Shown here piece by piece: positions 15,714 to 25,500 of a stretch of DNA of 43,439 nt. How positions within the stretch are numbered: the stretch's first letter is position 1; every line of letters starts with the position of its first letter. This DNA is from a virus, in the IMG/VR virus record IMGVR_UViG_3300010153_000014, positions 1 to 43,439 of that record. One strand, given 5' to 3'. Below the pieces are notes generated by a model that did not search any database, was not told where the DNA came from, and saw only the letters and a list, made by a program, of their open reading frames with translations. The position numbers were made by a program, and so were the translations under genes.

Positions 15714-18700
15714 ATGGCGTCAGTGGACCAAGAGATTACAAAACCATTCTCACGAATGATGAACGGGCTTGCCGAACTACAACCGATGTGGCCTGCCTTC
15801 GTCAAGAATGACGGGGTAGGTGGACTCACCGTGGACCCCACACTCTATGCCTCTTCCTTCGGACCCCAAACAAAGGCCGAGGAAGGTGGTCTGAACAGCG
15901 AGAATGATACTCCGGGGGTTCGGGTGGAGGCAATCAAAGACGACGGCACAGTGGCCGCCTCAGACGACGGAAGCAATACTACATTCAAGGTCACGCTATC
16001 CGGCGCAGGGTCATTCAATCCCCGATGCAAAGTTCACCAAGCCGGAATTGAGACTGAGTTCCTGTTGATTGCTCCATCCAAGGACACGAAGGCGAACGCG
16101 GAGGCTACCTACGCCTCAACTATCGACAACAACGACAGGGGTTGGGCTGGTGCTATGGACACGATAAACAGCGCTGGTCCATATCCGGTTTTTATGACCG
16201 TTCAAGAGTTCGCAGAAATGCTGGACACCTATCGTCACATCGGGACCAACGATGATGAGAAGAAGGCATTCTTGCCACATGGAAATCAAGGTGGCGGACT
16301 TCACTCCACATCATCAGCCGCAGTCAATCCAACCATCGCTTCCGACCCCCGAACAAGTTCGAACACCAATTGGCCTGCCGACGATTCATCAGCCGCTATC
16401 GCTCAGACCCTTGTTCGAGCAACGGTCTTCATGCCTATGATGCTCGATAACAACCAACTCGACCAGCGGTCCACCAACGCTGACCAAAATTTCGCGGCGG
16501 GTTGGCCACCGAGATACCTAACTTCCGCCGATGCGGACTTGAAGGGATTCTTGACTGCCAATGGAACCGGGTTGTCTCGTTATGACCAACAGCCCGACGG
16601 TGACGACAAGACGGTCATCCGATACAAAAACTTGGGCCAATCCGGGGACCATAAAATCGGCAAAGTTGGCGCTTGGTCATTTTACGCATCAGCCGGTTAT
16701 ACTCATGGGCGGGGCTCTCGTAGGGCTATCGGATATTCGAATGCGGATATTTCACTCGACTCATCTCCGTCACTCGGACCCAAATACCGAATGAGGATGG
16801 CGCTTGCCTGCTTCCTTAGAAATGGTGAATACGACATTACGGACGGCGGCACTTTGATTCCCTATGTCTATGATGCCGACCGAACCATAGGCGGGAAGAA
16901 CACCATGACTCTCTATCAAGTATGGAATGGATGGGATGGCTACGGAGCGGCAGGCGGTCATGCTTCTAATGGATTTATGAAAGACTGCGACGCTCAGATA
17001 TACCCGATGTTCGATTTCGTTCAAGGCCCGATTTGCCCAGCGGCACAGGGCGAGAACGCGGGGATGGATGCCATCCAAGGAACCCATCGCGCTTGGCCAA
17101 ATGTGATGGTTGGAAAATACAACCCATCCGGCAAGACCGGATATGCGATGGGGGCCTCCCCGAGCCCGCGAATGTATTCAGTCCGACCTAACCCAAGACG
17201 GCTTCCCGTCTTCGGCGTGGAGATTTCCAATTCGGGTCGAATCAAATTCTATGTCGAACTCACCGGGACCTCCGACACCGTTGGGATGCGATGGGGCAAC
17301 GGTATGCCAATCTATGTGAACGGGATGACCGGCAAACTTGGTTCGGGAACTCAGAATGTGAATTACTATCCCGACACATGGATGGCCACCCTTGCCGATG
17401 GACCGACTGCCAATCAGACAGCATTCACATCGACCAAGGGAATGAATCTCAACGGCTGGTGGGTTTGCTACAACAACTCAGACAACGGGAGCGGAACCAG
17501 CACGACCTACAACTCTCTATTCAGCGACGGAGACAATACCGCCGTCCGATATGTGACGATTGAAGTTCAGACAATGAACAAATTCTTCCCAGCAACCGCG
17601 ATTACAAAATACCGAATCGGTTCGGCATCATCTCCAACAACGGCGTTCATTCGACAAGGGAGATTGGGCGGCTACATGAGCGGTGCTACTGCCTACTACT
17701 ACTACGGCCAATACCCTCTATCGTCCAACTACGCTCAATACTACAATTCCTCCACTCAGAATATCCGTATTCCCGGCGTCCCATCTTGGCAGGCCGGGGC
17801 CGCATCTTCGGATTCGAATGTGCCTGTGGCGAATAACGACACTTATCCCGGGCGACCGACAATCTTCAAGGCGACTACACCCAACCAAGCCGGAGTTTAT
17901 GCTTCCGACCTTAACCTCACACCAAGGTCCATAGGGCCGAGGAAGGATGGTGATGCGACTTTCGCCGTTAGCCCGACCGCATCGACGATGGGTGGTGGGT
18001 CACTTAGGGTTCCTCCGCCGGTAGGTTGGGATATTGCGTGGACCTATATGTGCCGAACCGATTCAACCAATCTCCCGACGGTATCGACCACATACCCGAC
18101 CAATGACTACGGCGAGAATGTGCAGTCGGGGACTAACCCACAGACGAACCGGTTTTGGATGAGAGATGCCGGGCTTGCGCCGAAGTTCCGGAAGGAGTCT
18201 GATTCGAACTCACCGGATTACACCAGCAACGCCTACTCTCGCTGGATTCATCGTGGCCTTTCACTTCCGTTTTGGTCCTACATGGATAACAAGACCGGAA
18301 GGCACGCCTTCGACCACATCAAACCCGTCAGCGCTTCCGGAACTTGGCTCTTCGGAAGGAACCGACCGTGGCCAATTCACGAGAGGCTTGGAACTCGACA
18401 CGGATATACGCCGAGTCTGTTATCGTCAGCGAAGTCAGTGGCAAACGACGGGGATTCCTACGATGGGTGGGAGAACTACACCCCCGGAACCCAACAGGTT
18501 CCAGCCGGGGAAGAGACAACCAAAACCGGCTTGAGCGAAATGGGTTGCTCCCCGGTTTGGATTGATTGTGAGATTCGTGGTTGGTTCCCTGTGCAAGAGA
18601 ACCGAATGACGATTATCGAATTCGACAACAACCAAACCTACCCCTTGACCGGACGCCACTCCATGATTACGGGGTGGCACGCAAACAACGGAATGGCTGG

Positions 18701-20678
18701 ATTTGGATTCCATCCACTAAATCAGAACGGTCAGATGCAATACCCGAACGCATCGACTTCCGGCAACCAACTATACGGCTCCAACAATAACTCAGATGTT
18801 TGGAGTAGTTTTAGTTGGACCGAAGACCGAAGACCAGCATATTCGGTCAATCGACCAGCGGTCTATGTTTGGGGGAATTCGCCCTACTTCGACAAGGGCT
18901 ACGCGGCCAACGCCGACGACAAATGGACCAACTCAGCATCATGGCCCTACGGGAACGGCGTGGTTGCATTCGGCTCCTTGGGGAACGGCGTGGGAACAGG
19001 AAGTTCATTCAACGCCACCGAAGGAACAAACACGGTTCGAACATTCTTCACCGAAGCAGGTCAGACAATGATACTGAATGGTTCCAACAAGGGAACGGAC
19101 CCAAATGGTGCAACCCCGGTTTGGGGAATGACCATCAAAGCCTGCGACACGGCAGTCTCGACCGGCGCTAACAACTACGATACTCTTCTCAAGAACTCAT
19201 CCAACGAAATGTTCCACGGTGACGACCCAAATAATCTCATCTCGACAAAGGATTTCCAACTTGACTATCTCCATCTGAGGCAAATACCATCTCCGTCCAT
19301 GACTCCGTTCAATGTCGATTCTCTCACGCAGAAGATTACGGACATAGCGAAATATACTCAACTATCTATCGAGGCTGAGAATGTGAAATCATCGAATGGT
19401 ATGCTGATTAAGGTCAGCATAATGACCGCACCAACTCCTGTCTCCGGCAGACCACAGGCCGCGGCAACAACTGTCGTCCCCGGATTCGAAGAGATAGACC
19501 CACAGTTCGTAGCGGGCCTTGGCGTAGTGGACCTCACTGAACTTCCAGCCGCACAGGTCACGAATGGATTCGTCATTCGATACCACTTCTATATTCCCGA
19601 TTCAACACAAACCGAATATCATCCGATTGATTGGTCGTCAATTCCAATCATCAGAAAATGGACACTCAATTACGACCTCAAACCTACGGCAAGTTTGGCG
19701 GTCATCGGGAACTCGTTTAGTGGCGACCTATCGAGCCCAATAGGCACGGAAGTTGGACACATCATTTCCTTCCGTGGCACAGGAACTACAACTGACCCGG
19801 ACCGATTAATTTCCAGCATCAAGTTTGACTTTGGCGATGGGTCGAATACCGGTTGGTTAAATTTTAGCGACCAAACTTTACAATCCACCACATACGACAC
19901 CGCCCATGTCTATTCCAAGGCTGGAACTTTCAGCGCCACTATTCTGACGAAAGACGACAACGAAAATGTGAGCGTAGCAAGTTCCGTAATTTCGGTAGTC
20001 GTAGCAGAAGTCAAACCCGTCGCCCTATTGAGGGCAATACCCCAAATGGTTAGGGCCGGACAGGCGATTAATTTCGATGCCAGCGAATCTTACACACTCT
20101 CTTCGGACACCGCCCGGACTATCGCATCCTACACATTCAACTTTGGAGATGGAAGTTCGGCAACTTCCGGCGCTTCACCAAGCGCAACCCATACCTTCGC
20201 GGCCGCTGGTGAATATATGGCGACGGTCACAGCGACCGACAACGCATCCCCGACAAACACCAGCCAAGCCGCGAAAGTCGTCGTGAAAATTCTGCCAGCG
20301 ACTCTCGTAGTTCCATTGGCTCTCAACACAATGCCGTCCGGGTTCCAGCGAACTCGACGGGCATCGTTCTCTTCAACAGAAGTTCTCGATGCAGTATATC
20401 CCGAGATGGCCGATACCGGACAGCGAAGTGACGAATTCAAACTCACGGGCTCGTTCCTCAAAGCGACTGCGAACGCCGACATTGACTTCATGGAGGAACT
20501 GTTGGTCAGTGGTGCGCTTGTCGAATTCGAATGGGAGGCTGTGAATTATTCCGGAAGTGCGACAGGCAAAACCTTCGTGGGGCGCTTGACGAATTTCGAT
20601 TACGAGAGAGAGGGTGGGAAGCATGGCGAGACACCTTGGTCCGCATCTCTAATCCGAGAAGCCGGGCTCGGGAATTAA
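15714..20678 (+). CDS. Large tail fibre with two PKD domains
   Basis: 1654 residues. The first about 1300 are rich in N, G, S, T, Y and W with low charge, typical of virion fibres, and include no domain I recognise. Residues about 1322-1430 and 1433-1526 are two PKD-type immunoglobulin-like domains, each with the FDFGDGS/FNFGDGS hallmark and a final strand VTATDN or ILTKDDN. The last about 125 residues (EFKLTGSFLKATANADIDFM then LVEFEWEAVNYSG) form a separate module resembling small baseplate proteins. PKD domains commonly mediate surface attachment in archaea. The ATG directly follows the previous stop. Palindrome copy at 20027-20038 between the PKD domains. Confidence 0.8.
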   Translation: MASVDQEITKPFSRMMNGLAELQPMWPAFVKNDGVGGLTVDPTLYASSFGPQTKAEEGGLNSENDTPGVRVEAIKDDGTVAASDDGSNTTFKVTLSGAGSFNPRCKVHQAGIETEFLLIAPSKDTKANAEATYASTIDNNDRGWAGAMDTINSAGPYPVFMTVQEFAEMLDTYRHIGTNDDEKKAFLPHGNQGGGLHSTSSAAVNPTIASDPRTSSNTNWPADDSSAAIAQTLVRATVFMPMMLDNNQLDQRSTNADQNFAAGWPPRYLTSADADLKGFLTANGTGLSRYDQQPDGDDKTVIRYKNLGQSGDHKIGKVGAWSFYASAGYTHGRGSRRAIGYSNADISLDSSPSLGPKYRMRMALACFLRNGEYDITDGGTLIPYVYDADRTIGGKNTMTLYQVWNGWDGYGAAGGHASNGFMKDCDAQIYPMFDFVQGPICPAAQGENAGMDAIQGTHRAWPNVMVGKYNPSGKTGYAMGASPSPRMYSVRPNPRRLPVFGVEISNSGRIKFYVELTGTSDTVGMRWGNGMPIYVNGMTGKLGSGTQNVNYYPDTWMATLADGPTANQTAFTSTKGMNLNGWWVCYNNSDNGSGTSTTYNSLFSDGDNTAVRYVTIEVQTMNKFFPATAITKYRIGSASSPTTAFIRQGRLGGYMSGATAYYYYGQYPLSSNYAQYYNSSTQNIRIPGVPSWQAGAASSDSNVPVANNDTYPGRPTIFKATTPNQAGVYASDLNLTPRSIGPRKDGDATFAVSPTASTMGGGSLRVPPPVGWDIAWTYMCRTDSTNLPTVSTTYPTNDYGENVQSGTNPQTNRFWMRDAGLAPKFRKESDSNSPDYTSNAYSRWIHRGLSLPFWSYMDNKTGRHAFDHIKPVSASGTWLFGRNRPWPIHERLGTRHGYTPSLLSSAKSVANDGDSYDGWENYTPGTQQVPAGEETTKTGLSEMGCSPVWIDCEIRGWFPVQENRMTIIEFDNNQTYPLTGRHSMITGWHANNGMAGFGFHPLNQNGQMQYPNASTSGNQLYGSNNNSDVWSSFSWTEDRRPAYSVNRPAVYVWGNSPYFDKGYAANADDKWTNSASWPYGNGVVAFGSLGNGVGTGSSFNATEGTNTVRTFFTEAGQTMILNGSNKGTDPNGATPVWGMTIKACDTAVSTGANNYDTLLKNSSNEMFHGDDPNNLISTKDFQLDYLHLRQIPSPSMTPFNVDSLTQKITDIAKYTQLSIEAENVKSSNGMLIKVSIMTAPTPVSGRPQAAATTVVPGFEEIDPQFVAGLGVVDLTELPAAQVTNGFVIRYHFYIPDSTQTEYHPIDWSSIPIIRKWTLNYDLKPTASLAVIGNSFSGDLSSPIGTEVGHIISFRGTGTTTDPDRLISSIKFDFGDGSNTGWLNFSDQTLQSTTYDTAHVYSKAGTFSATILTKDDNENVSVASSVISVVVAEVKPVALLRAIPQMVRAGQAINFDASESYTLSSDTARTIASYTFNFGDGSSATSGASPSATHTFAAAGEYMATVTATDNASPTNTSQAAKVVVKILPATLVVPLALNTMPSGFQRTRRASFSSTEVLDAVYPEMADTGQRSDEFKLTGSFLKATANADIDFMEELLVSGALVEFEWEAVNYSGSATGKTFVGRLTNFDYEREGGKHGETPWSASLIREAGLGN

Positions 20679-20687
20679 GTAGGTGGG
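20673..20687 (+). promoter_or_regulatory. TATA-GGTGGG promoter of the small membrane gene
   Basis: AATTAAGTAGGTGGG overlaps the end of the fibre gene. Its last A before GG is 22 nt upstream of ATG 20703, the same distance as in the other GGTGGG-class promoters. Confidence 0.6.
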
Positions 20688-20702
20688 CGTCGTCGAATGT
20701 TC

Positions 20703-20864
20703 ATGTTTGAGCCAAGACTCATAGACAAAATAACAGAAGGCGACCTAATTCAATGGTCTGATATTATTCCGGAGCAGTTTGTTTTGCTCAGTATCTTCGG
20801 TGTGACCTTCGGGAGTGGCGTGCTTTTCCGCCTGTGGCTCTCTTTGCGACTCCAACCCACTTAA
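20703..20864 (+). CDS. Small single-span membrane protein (53 aa)
   Basis: Reads MFEPRLIDKITEGDLIQWSD, then a hydrophobic helix (about 27-47, FVLLSIFGVTFGSGVLFRLW) and a short basic end. An in-frame ATG at 20697 would add two residues; 20703 fits the promoter spacing (22 nt). Its last 77 nt overlap the 3' end of the convergent minus-strand gene. Unknown role; small membrane proteins in accessory islands are often exclusion or host-modulating factors, which is only a suggestion here. Confidence 0.6.
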   Translation: MFEPRLIDKITEGDLIQWSDIIPEQFVLLSIFGVTFGSGVLFRLWLSLRLQPT

Positions 20865-21165
20865 CCGCAAGGGTTCGAAGTGAGTTCTTGGAGACTTCCT
20901 GTGAATCCCTGCGTAGCATGACTGTCTCGCAGACTCCGTTGCGGACGATTGCGATTACGAGGTTGCCGTTGCTGGACACGCCTGCTCCGTCAGTCATTCG
21001 GCGGGTCTTGAGGTCCATAGCGACAACGCCAAGGGACGACTGCTGGCATCGGCTCCATGCGAGTTGAGCGCGTGCCTCGATGGTTTGCTTCTCAGCATCC
21101 GAGAGCCTAACTGCCATTCGGGCGTAGGCGTGCGCGTCTATTCGGAGTTCTCCGCCGCTGTTCAT
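20788..21165 (-). CDS. Minus-strand gene, unknown small basic protein
   Basis: 125 residues and the only convincing minus-strand gene. A strong promoter (GAAACCTTTATAGGTGG read on the minus strand) lies 24 nt before ATG 21165, so the mRNA should be leaderless. The N-terminal part is helical (YARMAVRLSDAEKQTIEARA). The middle (about 65-90, SSNGNLVIAIVRNGVCETVM then LRRDSQE) looks like a beta-hairpin module that I loosely associate with small phage proteins of the type SNGxxVWAIIRxGxxxTVMLRR. The C-terminus is very basic (KARHSRRSHRRY). A regulatory or nucleic-acid-binding role would suit its divergent promoter, which it shares with RNA C. Confidence 0.65.
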   Translation of the reverse strand: MNSGGELRIDAHAYARMAVRLSDAEKQTIEARAQLAWSRCQQSSLGVVAMDLKTRRMTDGAGVSSNGNLVIAIVRNGVCETVMLRRDSQEVSKNSLRTLAVKWVGVAKRATGGKARHSRRSHRRY

Positions 21166-21183
21166 GTATATGCGTAGGGGTTT

Positions 21184-21229
21184 CCACCTATAAAGGTTTC
21201 GCAATATCAATATACTATGACTATCAATG
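21184..21229 (-). promoter_or_regulatory. Minus-strand promoter with tandem boxes
   Basis: Read on the minus strand: CATTGATA (21229-21222), TATTGATA (21212-21205), then GAAACCTTTATAGGTGG (21200-21184). Near-identical to the promoters at 5990-6034 and 35076-35120. The two octamers are shared with the divergent promoter of RNA C. Confidence 0.75.
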
Positions 21230-21244
21230 AAAACCTTTATTAAT
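21205..21244 (+). promoter_or_regulatory. Promoter of structured RNA C
   Basis: TATCAATA (21205-21212) and TATCAATG (21222-21229), 17 bp apart, precede AAAACCTTTATTAATG. The predicted start (about 21264) lies just before a 6-bp hairpin. Forms a divergent pair with the minus-strand promoter. Confidence 0.7.
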
Positions 21245-21263
21245 GAAGGGCTACTCGCATAGA

Positions 21264-21634
21264 ATACCGGAGCGTGGTTCCGGTGCGCGGAATGAGCCTC
21301 ATCGGTAGGTGGGGGGCAACACCGGCGCGGGAAGACACAATGGATTAAGCGCGTGGGAACATCGACGAGAGTGAAATGAGTAGCCACCAATCTAAGGGGA
21401 CACCTATGATTGAGGTTTGAGTTGATTAGAACACGCCACATCTGACGGGGTAAATCAGCAGATATGCTGGTAGGTCAATCAAGAGGCACGGGGAAACCCA
21501 AAACGCCGAAGAGAAAAGACCCCAACGGGAAGAAACGAAACGCGCTTTGAGGCAAGACCTAAGTCGATAATCCAACGCCTTGAAACAGGGTTGGCCCAGC
21601 GCTGTCTTCTCGAAATGGTTGCACCTAAACCATT
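21264..21634 (+). ncRNA. Structured RNA C (putative noncoding RNA)
   Basis: About 370 nt with no usable reading frame between the divergent promoter and the HD gene. It opens with ACCGGA/TCCGGT (21266-21284). Internal helices include CAGCA-GATA-TGCTG (21456-21469), enclosed by TTGATT (21422-21427) with AATCAA (21477-21482), and GGG-GAAA-CCC (21490-21499), a GNRA-type loop. The 3' end is marked by AATGGTT/AACCATT (21614-21634), which overlaps the separate promoter of the HD gene. RNAs C and D share the 5' string CCGGAGCGTG. Because the HD gene has its own start site, this is likely a stand-alone RNA. Confidence 0.65.
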
Positions 21635-21646
21635 CATAAAGGTGGG
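21631..21646 (+). promoter_or_regulatory. TATA-GGTGGG promoter of the HD gene
   Basis: CATTCATAAAGGTGGG, with the A before GG 23 nt upstream of ATG 21663. This is the clearest representative of the GGTGGG class. Confidence 0.7.
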
Positions 21647-21662
21647 ATATTGAGGAATTAAC

Positions 21663-22256
21663 ATGAACGCAGTCGTCAAGATTAAGGGATTGAATGTTGA
21701 GGCCCCAAGGTCGCTTGAGGGATTTAGGAGTATTCTAAGGTGGCTTCCCGAGTTCGATAATGCTACCATGCTTTTCCATTCTCCGAAGTATCACCCGGAG
21801 GGGGACCACAGCCTTGCGGCTCACATGGAGGCCGTCTATGCAAAGTGGCTTGAGCAAATCCCCTGCCTTTGCAACGCTCCCCATTCTCACGAACTCGCTT
21901 TTTGGGCTATCCTCTTTCACGACATAGGGAAGGACGCTTGCGCGAAGGCTAAGGGTGACGGGACTTCTTCGTTCATCAAGCACGAGAGCGAGGGAATGAA
22001 AATCTTCAACGAGAACTACGCTGATTGGTTCAGCCCCGAGAATGCTGAGGCCATCGCCTATTGCATCAAGGAGCATACGAACTTTTGGTTCATCGCCAAG
22101 CACGGGAAGGTTGAGGCCATGAAGAACCATCCTCATTTTTGGTTGCTTGCTGAGGTTGCTCTTTGCGACAAAATGGGATTCAAGGATGACGAGTGGAGCG
22201 AGAGGCTTTCGTTCTTCGGATTCGAGAAGAGGGAGGGTTGCGCTTGCAAGAACTGA
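21663..22256 (+). CDS. HD-domain phosphohydrolase
   Basis: 197 residues with the metal-binding HD superfamily pattern: an early His (DHSLAAHM, about 49-54), the HD doublet in AILFHDIGKD (H86, D87), a further His (FIKHESEG, H107), and a late helix with LLAEVALCDKMG supplying the final Asp. The order resembles the HD domain of CCA-adding enzymes and HD nucleotidases. The substrate cannot be told from sequence; nucleotide or cyclic-nucleotide hydrolysis, including anti-defence cleavage of signalling nucleotides, is conceivable. A leaderless start from its own GGTGGG promoter sets it apart from flanking tail genes. Four Cys near the ends (CLC, CACKN) may bind metal. Confidence 0.8.
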   Translation: MNAVVKIKGLNVEAPRSLEGFRSILRWLPEFDNATMLFHSPKYHPEGDHSLAAHMEAVYAKWLEQIPCLCNAPHSHELAFWAILFHDIGKDACAKAKGDGTSSFIKHESEGMKIFNENYADWFSPENAEAIAYCIKEHTNFWFIAKHGKVEAMKNHPHFWLLAEVALCDKMGFKDDEWSERLSFFGFEKREGCACKN

Positions 22257-22564
22257 TTCTGACGGTGAACGACCATCTGAGATTTCGCGGAGTCGTCTAT
22301 GGACCCGGCGGAGCCTTGACTGTTTGGACGCTTGATTTCGAAAACATGGGCAAGCACGAACTTGCTGAGATGCTACACTTTTCAAAATGGCAATCATCAG
22401 ATGTGGGTCAATCAATTGAAGGGCTACGCAATTCATGTGAGGTAATCGTTCCGGAGAGAGTTCGCAAAACAAAGAACCCGGATTACAGGACGATTTCGTA
22501 TGTCCCTTGGGAGATTATCCAAGAATGGGCTAAGTCCGTGTATCAACAGCAATCGAAGGCGTGA
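22244..22564 (+). CDS. Unknown small protein following the HD gene
   Basis: About 106 residues. No ATG suits; TTG at 22244 is proposed because GGAGG lies 7 nt upstream and it overlaps the HD gene by 13 nt. Starts upstream (for example ATG 22193) would overlap more. The sequence alternates strands and helices (ELILTVNDHLRFRGVVYGPG, KHELAEMLHFSK) and ends with a helix. Not recognised. Coupling suggests it acts with the HD enzyme. Confidence 0.55.
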   Translation: MQELILTVNDHLRFRGVVYGPGGALTVWTLDFENMGKHELAEMLHFSKWQSSDVGQSIEGLRNSCEVIVPERVRKTKNPDYRTISYVPWEIIQEWAKSVYQQQSKA

Positions 22565-22591
22565 AGAACCCGCTATGGGTCTTGAACATCT

Positions 22592-25500
22592 ATGGTGAAG
22601 GCTCCGCTGGCAAGGGTCGGACTAATTCCCCCGATGGGAAGTGGATTGGGTCTTCCGTTCACGAGTTGGATGGCTGACCACTCTCAAGACGCGACAGGAG
22701 CCACGGCGAACCTCAACAAATATACGCGAGATTGGAAATTATGGGGAGAACTATTCCCAAGGACCACGGCTGAGGCAATTACGATTAATCCCTTGCCGGG
22801 AACACCAGCCATCAGAACCGAACAAGATTCGTCCGGGGACCCTACACCGAGAAGCACGAATTACAATCAGATGGATGCGGCGTTCTATGGAATTTCATTG
22901 AACATGAGCGCCCCAAGGCTGAACTTCGGCCGGGCTCAAATGGAACTTGGGCAGGTCACTCACCACGGTTCTCGGGCTATGTGGGACATATCGAAGACGA
23001 GAAGTGCGTTCCTCACACCCCGCCGTTCCTATGCTGAGATAGGGCGACTCACCAATCATCCTCTTCCTCAATGGGTATCAGCGAGAGCGGGGAACCTTAG
23101 CGTCCCGGGGAATGCAATAGCCGCCCCGGATAAGGACGACCTACACCAGCCATGCGACCAACAGGGCGGAGCAATCGCTGGCTATGACGACAAAGGAGTT
23201 TGCACGAACGCTGGATGGAATGGTGGTCATCGGGTTGCCACCTTCACTCATTATGTCTCGACTGATTTGCCGTCAAATGGATTCGGCTTGACCTATGGCG
23301 ATGCTCACAACACGATATTCACAACTTCGCTTGCCAGCCATCCGATGATGAAAGGCAAGACGCAGGCTAACTACGGGATAGCCGACGACCAGCGAGGTGA
23401 TTCCGATTGGGGAGAAGACCATTTCCATGTGACTTGGGATTCGATGTGGTCGGTGAACCAAATCACCATCCCTCAGACTCATGTGAGCGGAACCACATTA
23501 TCTTCTCCGGACCGCAATCCTCACAACGCAGGGAACAACAACGCCGTCAGCGACGCTGACTATCTCTTCCACACGAACACAGTGCAGGTTCTCGGTGTGA
23601 GAGACAAACCCACAGTGAGCGCGTCCGAACAAACTTGCTCGATTGGTCCCACCTATCTCGGCAATCATGTCGTCCAAGATACTTGCGGGCTTGTTGGTTT
23701 TGAAGGAACGATAACCGTCACAGGCTTCTTCTCAATATCACAGGGAATGCCGACCGGGACTCAAGACCTATGGGCAGGGGGCAACGGATATGGCGGACTC
23801 AATGTGCAGGTTCACTCCGGTCTGACGACACGAAGGAACCGACTCTTCGCCCAGCGTTCGAATAACTCCAACAAGAATTACAACAAGGTCTTCGGATATG
23901 GAACCGACAACGCCGCCGCTGAACCGATGACTGACGGAATGAAAACTCGGGCCAAGCGTTTTTCTTCTTCGACGGCGAATGCAAACGAGACTTCGTTCTT
24001 CGCAACGAGAACAGATTACGACACGAAGGGGTCGAGGGGAGGTGGCGGACTTTCAGACTTGATTGGCGCAAATTCAGTCTCAGATTCCCCAGCGATTCTC
24101 GGGGACACTATTGGGCTCAATAGTCAATGGACAGGGACCACAGGAATTTCCTCAGCGTTCTTGAAAGACAAAATCCCAACAAGGGTGAGAATCGTTCCCC
24201 AAATTGTTGGCTACGAAGATGTAGTCGTCGCACCCGGCACAGCGAAACTTGCAGAATATGGTGACTCCGCCAACATGACCTTCCGGAAGCCAATCGTGGA
24301 CTATCACATTCTCGTCAGCGTCATTAAGCCGACGAAGAACATCAAGCGAAATACTTCCGGCTCTCACAATCTCGACCAATCAGATGTAGGCGACCCGAAG
24401 TCAAGGAACAATCCGGACCCCGCTCTCCCTTGGATTGATGCAAATTACTCCGCTGACCCTTGCAACATCTTCCACGCAGTCTTCCGAATTAATCCTACGA
24501 CCCTTGAACAGATATACACACCAGCCGCAACGAGCCTTGACTACGATTACCTCGGCGGTAGTGCTGAGAAGAAGTGTCCGACCTCCATCATTCCTCGCCA
24601 TTCCTATGGCTCCGGGTCCTCAGAAAAACCGACTCAAGGATGGGGGCTCCATCAGATTACACCATTCCGACCTCTCGCAAATTCCGCTTGGGCGAAAATT
24701 CCGAAGTTGTCGGGCGCAGTCGAAGCGGGCGGCTTCTATCAGCGAGGTGGAGTCAGTCACCTTTGGGATGCGGCGGCATGGGGGAAGGAACTCATCGTCG
24801 GAGCAGACATGACCGACGCCAGCGATTTCAATTCCGAAGTTTGGGGCAAGGGACAGGTTTGGCCCGACGGAACCAACACGGCGTCAAATCCTCCCGGCGT
24901 CGAACTGATGCTATTCCGATACGAGGGAAGGTCCGACCCGTTTTACACGAACAAGCAGACGACGATGGCTGATAATCCCTTGAGAGATGCGATGGAGGCA
25001 GTCACCACGACCGACCACATCACAGGAACATACGCCGCTTCTATGGACACGGGGTTCACGATAACAAACGCTCGACTCAAGGGAGCGGGAGGATGGCAGA
25101 TTCACGATTGGGTATTCCCTCAGAAGGAACTCATGCGCTATCTCGGCAGGGAGGATAAGGGACGAGCCGCATTCGGCGCGAACTTGGAACACCCGACTCT
25201 CCACTGTTCATCCCTCAGCATAATGGAAGACGGGCGTATGATGATGGCGGCTATTCAACGAGACACGATTAAGGCGGCGGGCGAATATCCAACTTTCGAC
25301 ATTGGTTATCCACTCAACGCGAATCTCGAAATCATCCAAGTTCCACGAGGCTACTACTACGACTCAACCAAAAAACTTGCGCTTTCACTTCTTGGAACAA
25401 ATGATGACGAAGACAACAAATCGCTGGACCCGGTGACGGGTGAAATCTTGGCTCTTCCCGAACCAAGGGCGATTGCTGGTGATAGAACACAAACCCCACC

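Noticed and set aside
21735-22472. Minus-strand frame of 245 codons opposite the HD gene
   Set aside because: Shadow of the HD gene; no TATA box at its start.
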